From: Segatella copri
Lineage (GTDB): Bacteria > Bacteroidota > Bacteroidia > Bacteroidales > Bacteroidaceae
DNA: 64,000 nt
Assembly (NCBI RefSeq): GCF_002224675.1
Contig: NZ_NMPZ01000001.1
Coordinates: 248,001 to 312,000, forward strand
Direction of reading: 5' to 3'
The translations under genes and the position numbers were made by a program. The notes beneath the pieces are model-generated. The model was not told the origin of the DNA and searched no databases. It saw nothing but the letters and a program-made list of their open reading frames with translations. Of this stretch, positions 38,227 through 46,263 are shown in pieces. Numbering within the stretch: the stretch's first letter is position 1; each line of letters starts with the position of its first letter.

Positions 38227-38343
38227 TCATCTATTAAAATCCTGACTACTACTATTGCTTCCACTTCCAAAAGAACCAAAACCATTCCCACTTGAAGAAG
38301 AACGTGTATTTGAATTGCCTTTTTTATTGGACAGTAGTGAATT
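38227..38343 (-). pseudogene. Serine-rich toxin tail joined to an IS end
   Basis: Frame SLLSNKKGNSNTRSSSSGNG and FGSFGSGSNSSSQDFNR to a stop. Its first part is encoded by 28 bases (38312-38339) matching the left end of the IS at 32274 (one base missing), so the IS end contributes codons. Confidence 0.55.
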
Positions 38344-38356
38344 ATGATAAATCGAG

Positions 38357-38839
38357 TTACTTCATTAAAATTGATTTATTATTGCTGCCATAGCCGATAA
38401 TCTTGACATCTACTTTTGAATGGATTAAAGTTGGTGAACCTTGTATCTTGTATTGGAAGTAGATTGTATCTATTTTCTCTGTTGTGGCTATTTTAAGAGT
38501 TTTAACTTCGTCGAATATATCCAATGTTATCTTTTTGAATTTTTTATTGTCGCAAATAACCACTCTTTTTTTTACAATATATCCTCGTTGGTCTGTCTTG
38601 TACTCAATAGCAACGTATGCCTCCAAATTATTTTTTTGAAACTCAATAGGATATTTACATTTTCTTTTCAATTCGTTTATAAACAACTCTTTATTTCTAT
38701 AGTCAGGATTACCTGTGCTTACTTGGCATACATCAAATAGTTGCGGAGATGTTCCCACAAGAGACACATTAGTATTGGAGTTGCATGAACCAAATACTAC
38801 CAAAACTGTCAATAATATAATACCTACTAATTCCTTCAT
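38357..38839 (-). CDS. Lipoprotein with TonB-C-like pattern
   Basis: 160 residues; signal peptide and lipobox ...VVFGSC at about residue 19. The middle (YPIEFQKNNLEAYVAIEYKT) resembles the C-terminal domain of TonB-type proteins, which also occurs in other small Bacteroidetes lipoproteins. Immunity role is contextual only. 38840-39050 holds no recognised gene. Confidence 0.62.
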   Translation of the reverse strand: MKELVGIILLTVLVVFGSCNSNTNVSLVGTSPQLFDVCQVSTGNPDYRNKELFINELKRKCKYPIEFQKNNLEAYVAIEYKTDQRGYIVKKRVVICDNKKFKKITLDIFDEVKTLKIATTEKIDTIYFQYKIQGSPTLIHSKVDVKIIGYGSNNKSILMK

Positions 38840-39049
38840 CTTTATTCTATATGATTTTATCTATGACTCCACTTTAAAAAGTGGATTAAATTTGAATTAA
38901 ACATATGCCTTGGAAAGCCTTTATGCAATCCTCGGCGTTAACTAACTCTGACAACCAGTTGGCGAACGAGTTGTTTATGCAACGTGAAAATGCCTCCTGT
39001 AGCCCAAATATAGCCCCAAAGTGGGGCGATTCGCTCTTTGAACTATTTT

Positions 39050-39135
39050 GTTGCCATCTTGGAGAAACCAAACCACTTTTTGCCTAAGTCCTTAATGGAT
39101 GCACCTATGTGATATACACAGTTCGCTGCTCTCCT
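39050..39135 (-). pseudogene. ORF6N/PLD C-terminal remnant, second scar
   Basis: VYHIGASIKDLGKKWFGFSK plus MATK and a stop, out of frame with the MTDKIEKKG start of R copy 8. It is nearly the same fusion point as at 25165-25290. Confidence 0.6.
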
Positions 39136-39139
39136 TTTT

Positions 39140-39310
39140 TTTCTATTTTATCTGTCATATTTATATTCATTTTTCCAAAATCACAAATTGTGACTTTGAA
39201 CATTACCATATTTAACAGCATTCAAAGGTAGTGCTTTTAGCCTTTAAGCCACTATTGCACAACCCTTTTTTGAAAAGAACGTAAAATTAATAGTTTTATT
39301 GCTATGATTG
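39140..39310 (-). repeat. R repeat, copy 8
   Basis: -7 box 39233-39240 and intact leader palindrome. + side joins the longest serine recombinase remnant. Confidence 0.85.
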
Positions 39311-39690
39311 TATTTTTAGTAATCGCTTAACTCGTTGCACCGTACTCACGCCCCTTCCACTTAACTTTTGCCACATCCCGAATGGAATATTCATTGCGGA
39401 GCAAACTAATAACTTCCCTATATTCGGCTTCCATCTGTTCTGCCGTTTTTACATAGCCTACATTGCGTCCGAGTTTTCCACCTTTCTCTATATACCGCTT
39501 CCTTCCTGACTGCAATCGGAATGAGATATTATCACGTTCCAATTGCGCACAGGTTGAAAGCGTGGCTATCATTATCGGGGCAAAGAGGGACGGATGTCCT
39601 TCATCGTCCAATAATATAAGCTGTTCCTTTTGAATGTAGAGGTTAATGCCACAGTCAATGAGTTGCAGACAATGTGCCGTTAAATTTGAT
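39311..39690 (-). pseudogene. Serine recombinase, truncated and frameshifted
   Basis: LQLIDCGINLYIQKEQL, APIMIATLSTCAQLERDNIS, RKRYIEKGGKLGRNVGYVKT and SIRDVAK are the middle and C-terminal parts of a Pin/resolvase-type enzyme. The catalytic-serine region is missing. Near the end one extra A shifts the frame; the other frame reads LSGRGVSTVQRVKRL. Inactive. Confidence 0.8.
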
Positions 39691-39933
39691 TTTGGTTTTG
39701 CAGCAAGAGTCAGAATATGGAAAGATACAGGAGAACCATTGGATGTAATATTCGGTAATGGTATGGGAAGAAATTTTCTCTTTAAAACCTTTGTAGAGCA
39801 AACCAATCACTCACCAAATGACTATGAGAAAATGGCTTCTGACTCTATTGTTAAAGTACCATTGCAAACTATACATGAACCAGAGGTTATTTGGAACGAC
39901 AATAGTGACAAACAAGATGAACGGCTACGATAA
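39691..39933 (+). pseudogene. 3' end of an unidentified gene
   Basis: The frame ARVRIWKDTGEPLDVIFGNG, FLFKTFVEQTNHSPNDYEKM, IVKVPLQTIHEPEVIWNDNS to a stop reads like real protein but its 5' part is replaced by the serine recombinase remnant. Family not recognised. Confidence 0.45.
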
Positions 39934-39990
39934 TAAGCCTGTATTGATGAAATAACACAAGGAATAAAATAATATTTTTTAAGATAATAG

Positions 39991-40023
39991 TTTGCTCTAA
40001 TCCAATATAAATCTGTATCTTTG
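39991..40023 (+). promoter_or_regulatory. Consensus promoter with no gene behind it
   Basis: -33 TTTG 39991-39994, 21-base spacer, -7 TATCTTTG 40016-40023. No ORF follows for 380 bases; a displaced gene start or a small RNA is possible. GAGCGGTACAA at about 40121-40131 is the inverse of a motif at 13150-13160. The rest of 39934-40265 shows nothing else. Confidence 0.65.
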
Positions 40024-40267
40024 CAACCAGATAAGCGTTCTGTAACACAAGAAACGGAAGAGGCTGAGAAACAATGCATTGCATTTGTTTCCAGAATCTT
40101 ACAAAAAAGGGCTAAAAGGAGCGGTACAACTTCATCGCTAACAGGCTGAGAATAAGCATATTACATTTGTTGTTCATTTTCTCTGCACTTGTAAAAAGGG
40201 TAGTTGTACCGTTTAAAAGATAAAAGCTTAACTATCAGCAACATCCACATGTTGCATCGGAAAGTAA

Positions 40268-40400
40268 TATTGCAGCAATACGCCCTGAAAAGGGCAGAAG
40301 CTCCTAGCCCATGGTAACACCCTGGGTAAACTAGAGCGCAAACAAATCGCCCTGTAGGGGCAAAAGCTTTAAATACGATGCTTTTGCTCTTACAGGGCAT
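40268..40400. repeat. REP-like intergenic element
   Basis: Contains GCCCTGAAAAGGGC, then AGAAGCTCCTAGCCC, an interrupted CCCTGGGT half, GCCCTGTAGGGGC and AAAAGCTTT, then an inverse TTACAGGGC with T-run. Same family as 49343-49552 and 11567. Confidence 0.75.
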
Positions 40401-40406
40401 TTTTTA

Positions 40407-40805
40407 TTAAAATTCCTCCTTCACATCAAAGCAAGGGCAATCCTTGTTTGAGAACTCATTATGCCCATGAACCGTTGCCTCGGGATATTCCTCCTTCAGC
40501 TGCTCTATCAGCGCTTTCAGCGCAGCCTTCTGCTGTGGGGTTCGGGTATCCTTCGGCTTGCCATCCTGGGATAGGCCGCCGATGTAGCATACTCCGATGC
40601 TCACGGTGTTGTGACCCTTGCAGTGGGCGCCTACCTCTTCTACTGATCTGCCCACGTGGATGCTTCCGTCACGGTAAATCACGAAATGATAACCGATGCA
40701 GAAAAACCCACGCTCACGATGCCAACGGTCGATGTCGGCTACGGTGTAGTCGCGACCTTCTCGGGTCGCACTACAATGAATGATGATTTCCTTAATCTTG
40801 CGCAT
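40407..40805 (-). CDS. N-acetylmuramoyl-L-alanine amidase (Amidase_2/PGRP type)
   Basis: 132 residues from MRKIKEIIIHCSAT. The fold's residues are visible: H in IIIHCSAT, YHFVIYRDG, and a late HGHNEFSNKDCPCFD with histidine and cysteine ligands, so a zinc amidase of T7-lysozyme type cleaving peptidoglycan. No signal peptide. In Bacteroidales such amidases often occur near HU-like and smalltalk genes; here those lie 13 kb away. Confidence 0.88.
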   Translation of the reverse strand: MRKIKEIIIHCSATREGRDYTVADIDRWHRERGFFCIGYHFVIYRDGSIHVGRSVEEVGAHCKGHNTVSIGVCYIGGLSQDGKPKDTRTPQQKAALKALIEQLKEEYPEATVHGHNEFSNKDCPCFDVKEEF

Positions 40806-40872
40806 AATATGATAATTTATAATGTACAATGCAGAATTAACTAATAGATACCGCTTGCTAAAATACAGTTAA

Positions 40873-41397
40873 CTATAAAACTTTACCTGGGAAAAAAGCC
40901 AGATACTTTAGGGGAATTTCTTCCTCCCCCAAGTCTTTGATATGCAAGTCAATTTGTTCGTTTTCATCAGCTAACTCATTAATCTTCTTGCAAAACTTCT
41001 TGAAAAGTTCCCCATCGTAAGCTACAACGCCCGACATTAAAGACTTGCCCATTACTATGCTTCCATGCTTCAATGCCAGCGGACCTACACCAGCCGTGAT
41101 ATAAGGCTTACGAGACACCGGATACGACGAAGAATAATCCTTAAGAATTAAAGGCATGGTCTTATACTCCTCTACGATCTCTGTCTTAAATTCCTTCTCT
41201 TTCTTATGGTGCTTCTTCTTGTACTCCACCCCTATCTTCTTCTTGAACTTGATAGGTTCTGGTATAATTAAATAATCGCCTGCATGCAGGTAATTTTTAG
41301 GATGCTCTACTGTGCCGCAGATAATTACTCCGTTGATAACCATTGTGCCATCCACACCCCATGGAGTGAAGCGACGGCGAAATATATGAATATACAT
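40873..41397 (-). CDS. DUF5675-like protein
   Basis: 174 residues from MYIHIFRRRFTPWGVDGTM. The VINGVIICGTVEHPKNYLHA and LKHGSIVMG segments fit DUF5675-type proteins, small beta-rich proteins of phage-like clusters. A K/H-rich stretch (residues about 57-70) is inserted. Function unknown; upstream are GTCATTAAGG-type repeats (about 41460-41500). Confidence 0.65.
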   Translation of the reverse strand: MYIHIFRRRFTPWGVDGTMVINGVIICGTVEHPKNYLHAGDYLIIPEPIKFKKKIGVEYKKKHHKKEKEFKTEIVEEYKTMPLILKDYSSSYPVSRKPYITAGVGPLALKHGSIVMGKSLMSGVVAYDGELFKKFCKKINELADENEQIDLHIKDLGEEEIPLKYLAFFPGKVL

Positions 41398-41454
41398 AAT
41401 GATAATATTAAAAAAAATTGATACTTGTGTCAGAGTCATTAAGAAGTTCAAGAT

Positions 41455-41503
41455 TTCGAAAAACCTTAATGACCCTTAATGACACTGACCCTTAATGACA
41501 CTT
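41455..41503. repeat. GTCATTAAGG-type repeats
   Basis: Three units of CTTAATGACAC/CCTTAATGACCC lie between the DUF5675-like and BT4734-like genes; the same units are at 53365-53521, 54838-54915 and 62248-62275. Confidence 0.7.
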
Positions 41504-44055
41504 TAAACGGTAGGTGACGCTTTCTGATAACGTTTGTCCGGCAAAACGCTTATCAAGCCCTGCTGCTTCCAGTTCTTCAGCATCTGCTTCACCGACTCGT
41601 GAGTAGCACTTGCCCCTTTTACGGAAATACTCTGTTGCTGAGCCTGATCGAAGGAGAAGGTCACATCCAGACGCTCAAAAATGGAATCGTTTCTACCTCT
41701 ACGAGAACGGTCGTAAACCGACTGTCCGCAATAGTCTCTCGAAGAGAAAGCATCCTCGATACGACTACGGAAGAAATAGAGTGCATTATCCAACTGGTAA
41801 TCCGCAAGAACATTGAACACAGCGAGCATGGTAGGCGTCTGCATCTTGACAATCATTTCCTTCCATAATAGCGGATTCAGCTTCAACTGCTTCTCCGCCC
41901 CCTGAAAACCGTGCTTCTGAATCAACGTCTCTGCTACCTTGCAGAGCATGATGCAGGTCATCATTCTCATAGTGGTAGGACAGATACGGAAACGCTGACG
42001 GGCTTTCACCTTGTCATCATTCTTCATGGTCTCTAGGCGAATCTGTTCCAGCCACTCCCTACCCTTGGCTTCCAGCTTAGGAAGCACCACGTCGCCTTCC
42101 ATCAGAGGCAGCAGATGGGCAACCTGGATAATGCGGTCGCGCTGGCGATCGGTGAGCACATACAGATTATCCGTAAGCGGAGTAAACGTATTGTCCGGGG
42201 TTCTTGCCACGGTAATACGGCTCTGAAAACCATCCGTATAATTGTTCACCACACGATAAAGCGCATCAGGCGTTCCACACATCACCACGTTCCATAACAG
42301 TCTGTCTATGTGTACATTCACGGCTTCTGCACTTCTAGCCTCACGCTCGTAACTCGTACCATCATACGCCTGTCGGAGCATTACGGAGAAGTCGCTCATT
42401 GCCGATTTCCATTTCTGCGCCACGGTGTCAGCTTCCGGGGTAAACGAGAAGGCGTGCTTGCCTTCGGTGTTAGCCAAACGCTCGGCAAGATTTGCCACAG
42501 TGTTGTTCAGCGTCAGACATCTTACAGGCAGTTTCGGCTCTTCCGGCTGCTCCTTCTTGTTCTTCGCCGCACGCTTCTTGGCTCTCCATTCATCCTCCTT
42601 CTGCTGATACATTTTATCCATATCTTTTATCTCCGAAGTCCAAGCATCAATCACGGGGTCGATGCTTCCCTTACCGGATGCGAAGTCACCGGCAATGTAG
42701 GAGATGAGGTTCAGCGAGTTCATCTTGCCGTGGACAGACACCTTTACGCCAGTAGCCAGCATTCCGATGGCTGGACAGATGGCGGTAATCACGGGCATTG
42801 CCAGGGGTGGTCCTACGGCATTGATAGAATCACGCACACCTTGCGGCATCTTAGGCAAAGCATTGAAATAGAACATTTCGTCCTTGGCATTAGCCTCGTC
42901 CAGCGCATTCACCAGAGCCTCGCTTTCTGCATCAGCAGTAGCATTCGAAGCACCCTGTTTCAGCTTTTCCTGTCGCAGAGCGGCAAGCACATCTTTCAGT
43001 CGCTTAGGCATTTGGGTAATCTTCTCGTTCAGTGCCGAGTTGATGCAAGCCATCTTCTCCTGCTCTTGAAAACCATCATAGCAGGGAATGATCTGAGCCA
43101 TGAGGCTGCGGTCGAAGCCGCAGATGTGGCGCAGGTTCACGGCAAGCTCGAAGGTCAAAGTGTTGCGGTTGGAGCGAACTGGCTCATGACCGTCATTATA
43201 CATCTGCCACCACTTCGAGATGATTTCAGAATACGGGATTCCGAGGTAATCTGTAGAGATGGATGAAGAAGGAGATGAGGATGAAACGGAAGCAAGCTGA
43301 GCCTGATTCTTAGAAGAATTTTGAGAATTCTTCTGACTCTGATTCTTCTGATTTTCAAGAGATTTCTGATTCTCTTGATTTCCAAGATTCATCTGAGAAT
43401 CCAAAGCCTTCTCTTCAACATTCTCCAACCAGGGCTTGTAATGCTTGTTCGCCTTATGCGCCCCCGGCGGAAGCTCCTCCTGTCCATACTTCTCACGCTC
43501 TTCCAGCACCTTGCCTTCAGCTGCCACGGCAGCCTCATCGTAATCATCCTTGAAGAGTTCGGGAGACAAGTAAAGCAAGTCTTCTGCATCAGCTGAAGTC
43601 GTGAAATAGACACGATTAATGTCGTGAGCCGAAGTATCCATCTCGCACTCCAGCATCTTGGCGATTCTAACCTGATTTTCGAGAATCGTCTTGCCCATTT
43701 CTCGCTTGCAAACCGCATGACCGCCTTGTCGTGCGCTGCGTTCCAGCATCAGCAGACCATATTTCTCAGGCTCCTGCAGCATCAGCTTGGCCGCCTTCTC
43801 GAAATCCTGCTTATCATCCAAATCGAAGCCGAAAGCCCGGCTTGGCAGCTTCATACCCTTCACTACCCCCTGCGGATAATGTCCGGAATAATTAAACTGT
43901 ACCAATCTTCGCTTCGCCCCATCATTTCCTTCGCGAGCCAGTCGCAGATTAGCTTTCTGCTCATAGCTTCCACGAATCAGTTTATATTCCTCTTGCGAGG
44001 TGATGGAGCGGGCAACCTTGTGCCCGTTCTCCACCCTTATCAAATAACAGCTCAT
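41503..44055 (-). CDS. BT4734/VirE N-terminal + DUF3987 protein
   Basis: 850 residues. N-terminal part (about 1-200) is of the BT4734-like/VirE type; a low-complexity N/Q/S-rich linker lies near 220-265 (NQENQKSLENQKNQSQKNSQ); the C-terminal half is DUF3987 (PPLAMPVITAICPAIGM, VNVHIDRLLWNVVMCGTPDA). Such proteins are replication- or phage-like and frequent in Bacteroides and Prevotella; exact role unknown. Confidence 0.82.
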   Translation of the reverse strand: MSCYLIRVENGHKVARSITSQEEYKLIRGSYEQKANLRLAREGNDGAKRRLVQFNYSGHYPQGVVKGMKLPSRAFGFDLDDKQDFEKAAKLMLQEPEKYGLLMLERSARQGGHAVCKREMGKTILENQVRIAKMLECEMDTSAHDINRVYFTTSADAEDLLYLSPELFKDDYDEAAVAAEGKVLEEREKYGQEELPPGAHKANKHYKPWLENVEEKALDSQMNLGNQENQKSLENQKNQSQKNSQNSSKNQAQLASVSSSSPSSSISTDYLGIPYSEIISKWWQMYNDGHEPVRSNRNTLTFELAVNLRHICGFDRSLMAQIIPCYDGFQEQEKMACINSALNEKITQMPKRLKDVLAALRQEKLKQGASNATADAESEALVNALDEANAKDEMFYFNALPKMPQGVRDSINAVGPPLAMPVITAICPAIGMLATGVKVSVHGKMNSLNLISYIAGDFASGKGSIDPVIDAWTSEIKDMDKMYQQKEDEWRAKKRAAKNKKEQPEEPKLPVRCLTLNNTVANLAERLANTEGKHAFSFTPEADTVAQKWKSAMSDFSVMLRQAYDGTSYEREARSAEAVNVHIDRLLWNVVMCGTPDALYRVVNNYTDGFQSRITVARTPDNTFTPLTDNLYVLTDRQRDRIIQVAHLLPLMEGDVVLPKLEAKGREWLEQIRLETMKNDDKVKARQRFRICPTTMRMMTCIMLCKVAETLIQKHGFQGAEKQLKLNPLLWKEMIVKMQTPTMLAVFNVLADYQLDNALYFFRSRIEDAFSSRDYCGQSVYDRSRRGRNDSIFERLDVTFSFDQAQQQSISVKGASATHESVKQMLKNWKQQGLISVLPDKRYQKASPTV

Positions 44056-44100
44056 CTATGTGTTTCTACTTACTATTATTAAGTTGAACATCCATATATT

Positions 44101-44517
44101 TTATCGCTTCAACTGATATTCTACCAAAGCATCCGCAGCCTCTTCTGCCTCCTTCACAAGCGTGCTGCCGATATTGATTCCCTCATCACAGAACACCTTC
44201 AGGGTAAGCTGGATAGCTCCATCCTTGGTCTTGCTCAATCGTCCGTGAGCCAGCTTTCTGATCAGTACAGACTGAGAACGTACTCGTGGTTTAACCACGA
44301 AATCAAAAGTGCCATCCGAAAGCTGCTGAGCAATGCCCTGCGAACGGAATCCCTGCACCTTCTCTCCCCCTCCATGCTCATTAGGAGCAAAGAGGAAACA
44401 CTTGCTCTCGTCATAGAAAGCCATACCACCCAGCTGCACATGCTGGCTACCATTATTCACCTGCTGGCCATTAACCTGCTGATTATTTACCTGCTGCTTG
44501 TTTACATTTTTCTTCAT
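44101..44517 (-). CDS. Hypothetical protein with NQQV repeats
   Basis: 138 residues from MKKNVNKQQVNNQQ; the N-terminus has near-repeats of VN(K/N/G)QQ, followed by a globular domain of about 100 residues. It precedes the BT4734-like gene on the same strand and probably belongs with it. Confidence 0.6.
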   Translation of the reverse strand: MKKNVNKQQVNNQQVNGQQVNNGSQHVQLGGMAFYDESKCFLFAPNEHGGGEKVQGFRSQGIAQQLSDGTFDFVVKPRVRSQSVLIRKLAHGRLSKTKDGAIQLTLKVFCDEGINIGSTLVKEAEEAADALVEYQLKR

Positions 44518-44617
44518 ATTCTGAATTGTTTTGCGAGAAGAAACGTGTGGAATATTGCGCGCTTTACCATGGAAGATCCTCCGCAGTCCCAACTCAGTTA
44601 ATAACTAAAACTACTTT

Positions 44618-44695
44618 TTATCCCTTCAGTTTTTCAATATCCGTAACGTGGATAGCCTCGCCCTGCTTCACCACTCTCATAATCTGAGTATTCAT
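44618..44695 (-). CDS. 25-residue peptide candidate
   Basis: ATG at 44695; MNTQIMRVVKQGEAIHVTDI then EKLKG and stop. Small; may or may not be translated. 44700-44800 has nothing else. Confidence 0.3.
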   Translation of the reverse strand: MNTQIMRVVKQGEAIHVTDIEKLKG

Positions 44696-44804
44696 ATTAT
44701 AAAGTAGTCGGAAGTTGCTTCAAGATCACCAAACCATTTCGGCGTTGTCTTGTTTCTTCGACGATGCAAAAGTAGTGAGATTTCCAAACAAAAGGGTAAA
44801 AAAA

Positions 44805-44830
44805 ATCCCCCACGAATCCGTTTGGGGGAT
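44805..44830 (-). terminator. Terminator of the 44876 gene
   Basis: ATCCCCCA/TGGGGGAT stem (44805-44812 with 44823-44830) followed on the - strand by eight T. The surrounding 44820-44875 has four GGGGGAT units. Confidence 0.75.
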
Positions 44831-44875
44831 GTGGGGGATATACTTTGTAATTTTGGGGGATACCTTTGGGGGATA

Positions 44876-45991
44876 CTATCTGAACTTTTCTATCTTTCTT
44901 ACATTGATGAAGGTTCCAGGCTTGGCGTACTTAGACTCTTGAAATTCTAAGTCCAGCTTATCCGCAATCTCTCTATAAGCCTCGCAACATGAAGGCGCAG
45001 CACAGTCAGCAAGCGTCCATTCCGTGAAATCATTATGCTTGAAATAACCATTTATCTCATGAAAATCGTCCGTAGAACATTTTAATAAAGTGCTGAAAGC
45101 AGAATTAATCTGGTCAACGAAAAGGCGCTGGGTTGACTTCTTCAGCCAATTCTTGCTCAAGAAAACCTTATAGACGATAAACCAATGTTTCTGTGCACTG
45201 AGGGTATTGTCTTCGATTAAGTCTTTAAGTTTAAGCATCAGCTTATCTACATCCACATTCTCCTTAAAAACCATGTTCTGGAAGATGTTTTCCTTCTTGA
45301 TTTCGCAATGCTCCTGGGCTATCTGGTAAGAAACATACTTATCCAGAAAATCGTTGATATTATCGTAAGTCTGTTCCTTCTTTCCAAGAATAAAACCCAC
45401 AGTCATCTTAATGTCCCTGCCGTTATTGTGAAAAACTACACCGAACTGAGAATTGAAAAGTTTCTCTTTTCGGTTATATAACATATGGTTTTTAAGTTGG
45501 GTTTCATCCGGAAAGAAGAAAGCCTCATCCTGGCTGTCCTGCTTGTAAATACGCTCCAGTCGATTTTCATTCTCCTTGCGGTATCTATCAATTTCCTTCT
45601 GGAAAAGGTCTTCGCAATAGGTATCATTGACAAAAGATTGTCTGAAACCATGAAAGCCCTCATCAGCCAAAAGGATGATGTCATTAATCATTTTGCGCAT
45701 TTCTTCGCCTTCATAATCCTTATAGGAGGTAAGCGTAGGTTCTAATTCTACTTTAATCTGATAGAATCTCTCCTTCTTATCATCCAGCAAAGACCATGCT
45801 ATTTCTCTCTTTAGTGATTTTAGTAAATCGAAAATCTTTCTTACATGATTACGTAAGATCAGCTTCCAAGCAGCTATCAATTCCTCATTGTTGTTTTCGT
45901 CTTCTTCTTTTCCTAAAAGGCGGAAGCAAACATTGAAGCGGGTAACTAGACCTTCCAGCTTTTTCAAGTGCACTTCTTGTTCGTCGTCCAT
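44876..45991 (-). CDS. Hypothetical protein (DUF-type, charged)
   Basis: 371 residues, rich in charged residues, no signal or membrane segment, no known motif recognised. N-terminal half is predicted helical. It has its own terminator and a long folded leader (46028-46180). Confidence 0.65.
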   Translation of the reverse strand: MDDEQEVHLKKLEGLVTRFNVCFRLLGKEEDENNNEELIAAWKLILRNHVRKIFDLLKSLKREIAWSLLDDKKERFYQIKVELEPTLTSYKDYEGEEMRKMINDIILLADEGFHGFRQSFVNDTYCEDLFQKEIDRYRKENENRLERIYKQDSQDEAFFFPDETQLKNHMLYNRKEKLFNSQFGVVFHNNGRDIKMTVGFILGKKEQTYDNINDFLDKYVSYQIAQEHCEIKKENIFQNMVFKENVDVDKLMLKLKDLIEDNTLSAQKHWFIVYKVFLSKNWLKKSTQRLFVDQINSAFSTLLKCSTDDFHEINGYFKHNDFTEWTLADCAAPSCCEAYREIADKLDLEFQESKYAKPGTFINVRKIEKFR

Positions 45992-46027
45992 GATTTTATA
46001 GGTTTGAAATTATAGTTGTAAAAAAAG

Positions 46028-46180
46028 CGGCGTGGGTGTTCCCTGTAAGCACCGGTATTCAGGTACCTGCAAGAACCTTCAGCAAGGTACAAACAAGTAC
46101 AGCCCACGCCGTAGAGGAGTGGACGCCTTGCTGTCACCGTCTTCTTACCGAATTTCTGAATTTGCAGGTTCTGAATACCG
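46028..46180 (-). promoter_or_regulatory. Folded leader with nested inverted repeats
   Basis: CGGCGTGGG (46028-46036) pairs with CCCACGCCG (46103-46111); CGGTATTCAG (46053-46062) with CTGAATACCG (46171-46180). The two pairings are mutually exclusive in a simple fold, so alternative structures are possible. It lies between hsdR and the 44876 gene. Confidence 0.45.
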
Positions 46181-46263
46181 TAGAAGTGTCAGATAATCAG
46201 CGTCTATCGTATTATGATTATTATCTTTTTACTATCTGTTTCTTACTTCAAATTTTAAAGGGT

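Noticed and set aside
38905..39087. 60-residue + strand ORF (MPWKAFMQSS...)
   Set aside because: Antisense to the ORF6N scar and without recognisable similarity.
21340..39310. Eight R copies as a CRISPR array
   Set aside because: Spacing is kilobases, repeats carry promoters and start codons, and no cas genes are present.
44820..44876. Four GGGGGAT units as a possible CRISPR-like or iteron array
   Set aside because: Units too short and irregular; part of them forms the terminator stem of the 44876 gene.
45436..45684. Shadow ORFs inside long genes (many, both strands)
   Set aside because: Out of frame with well-supported genes, no motifs or start signals.
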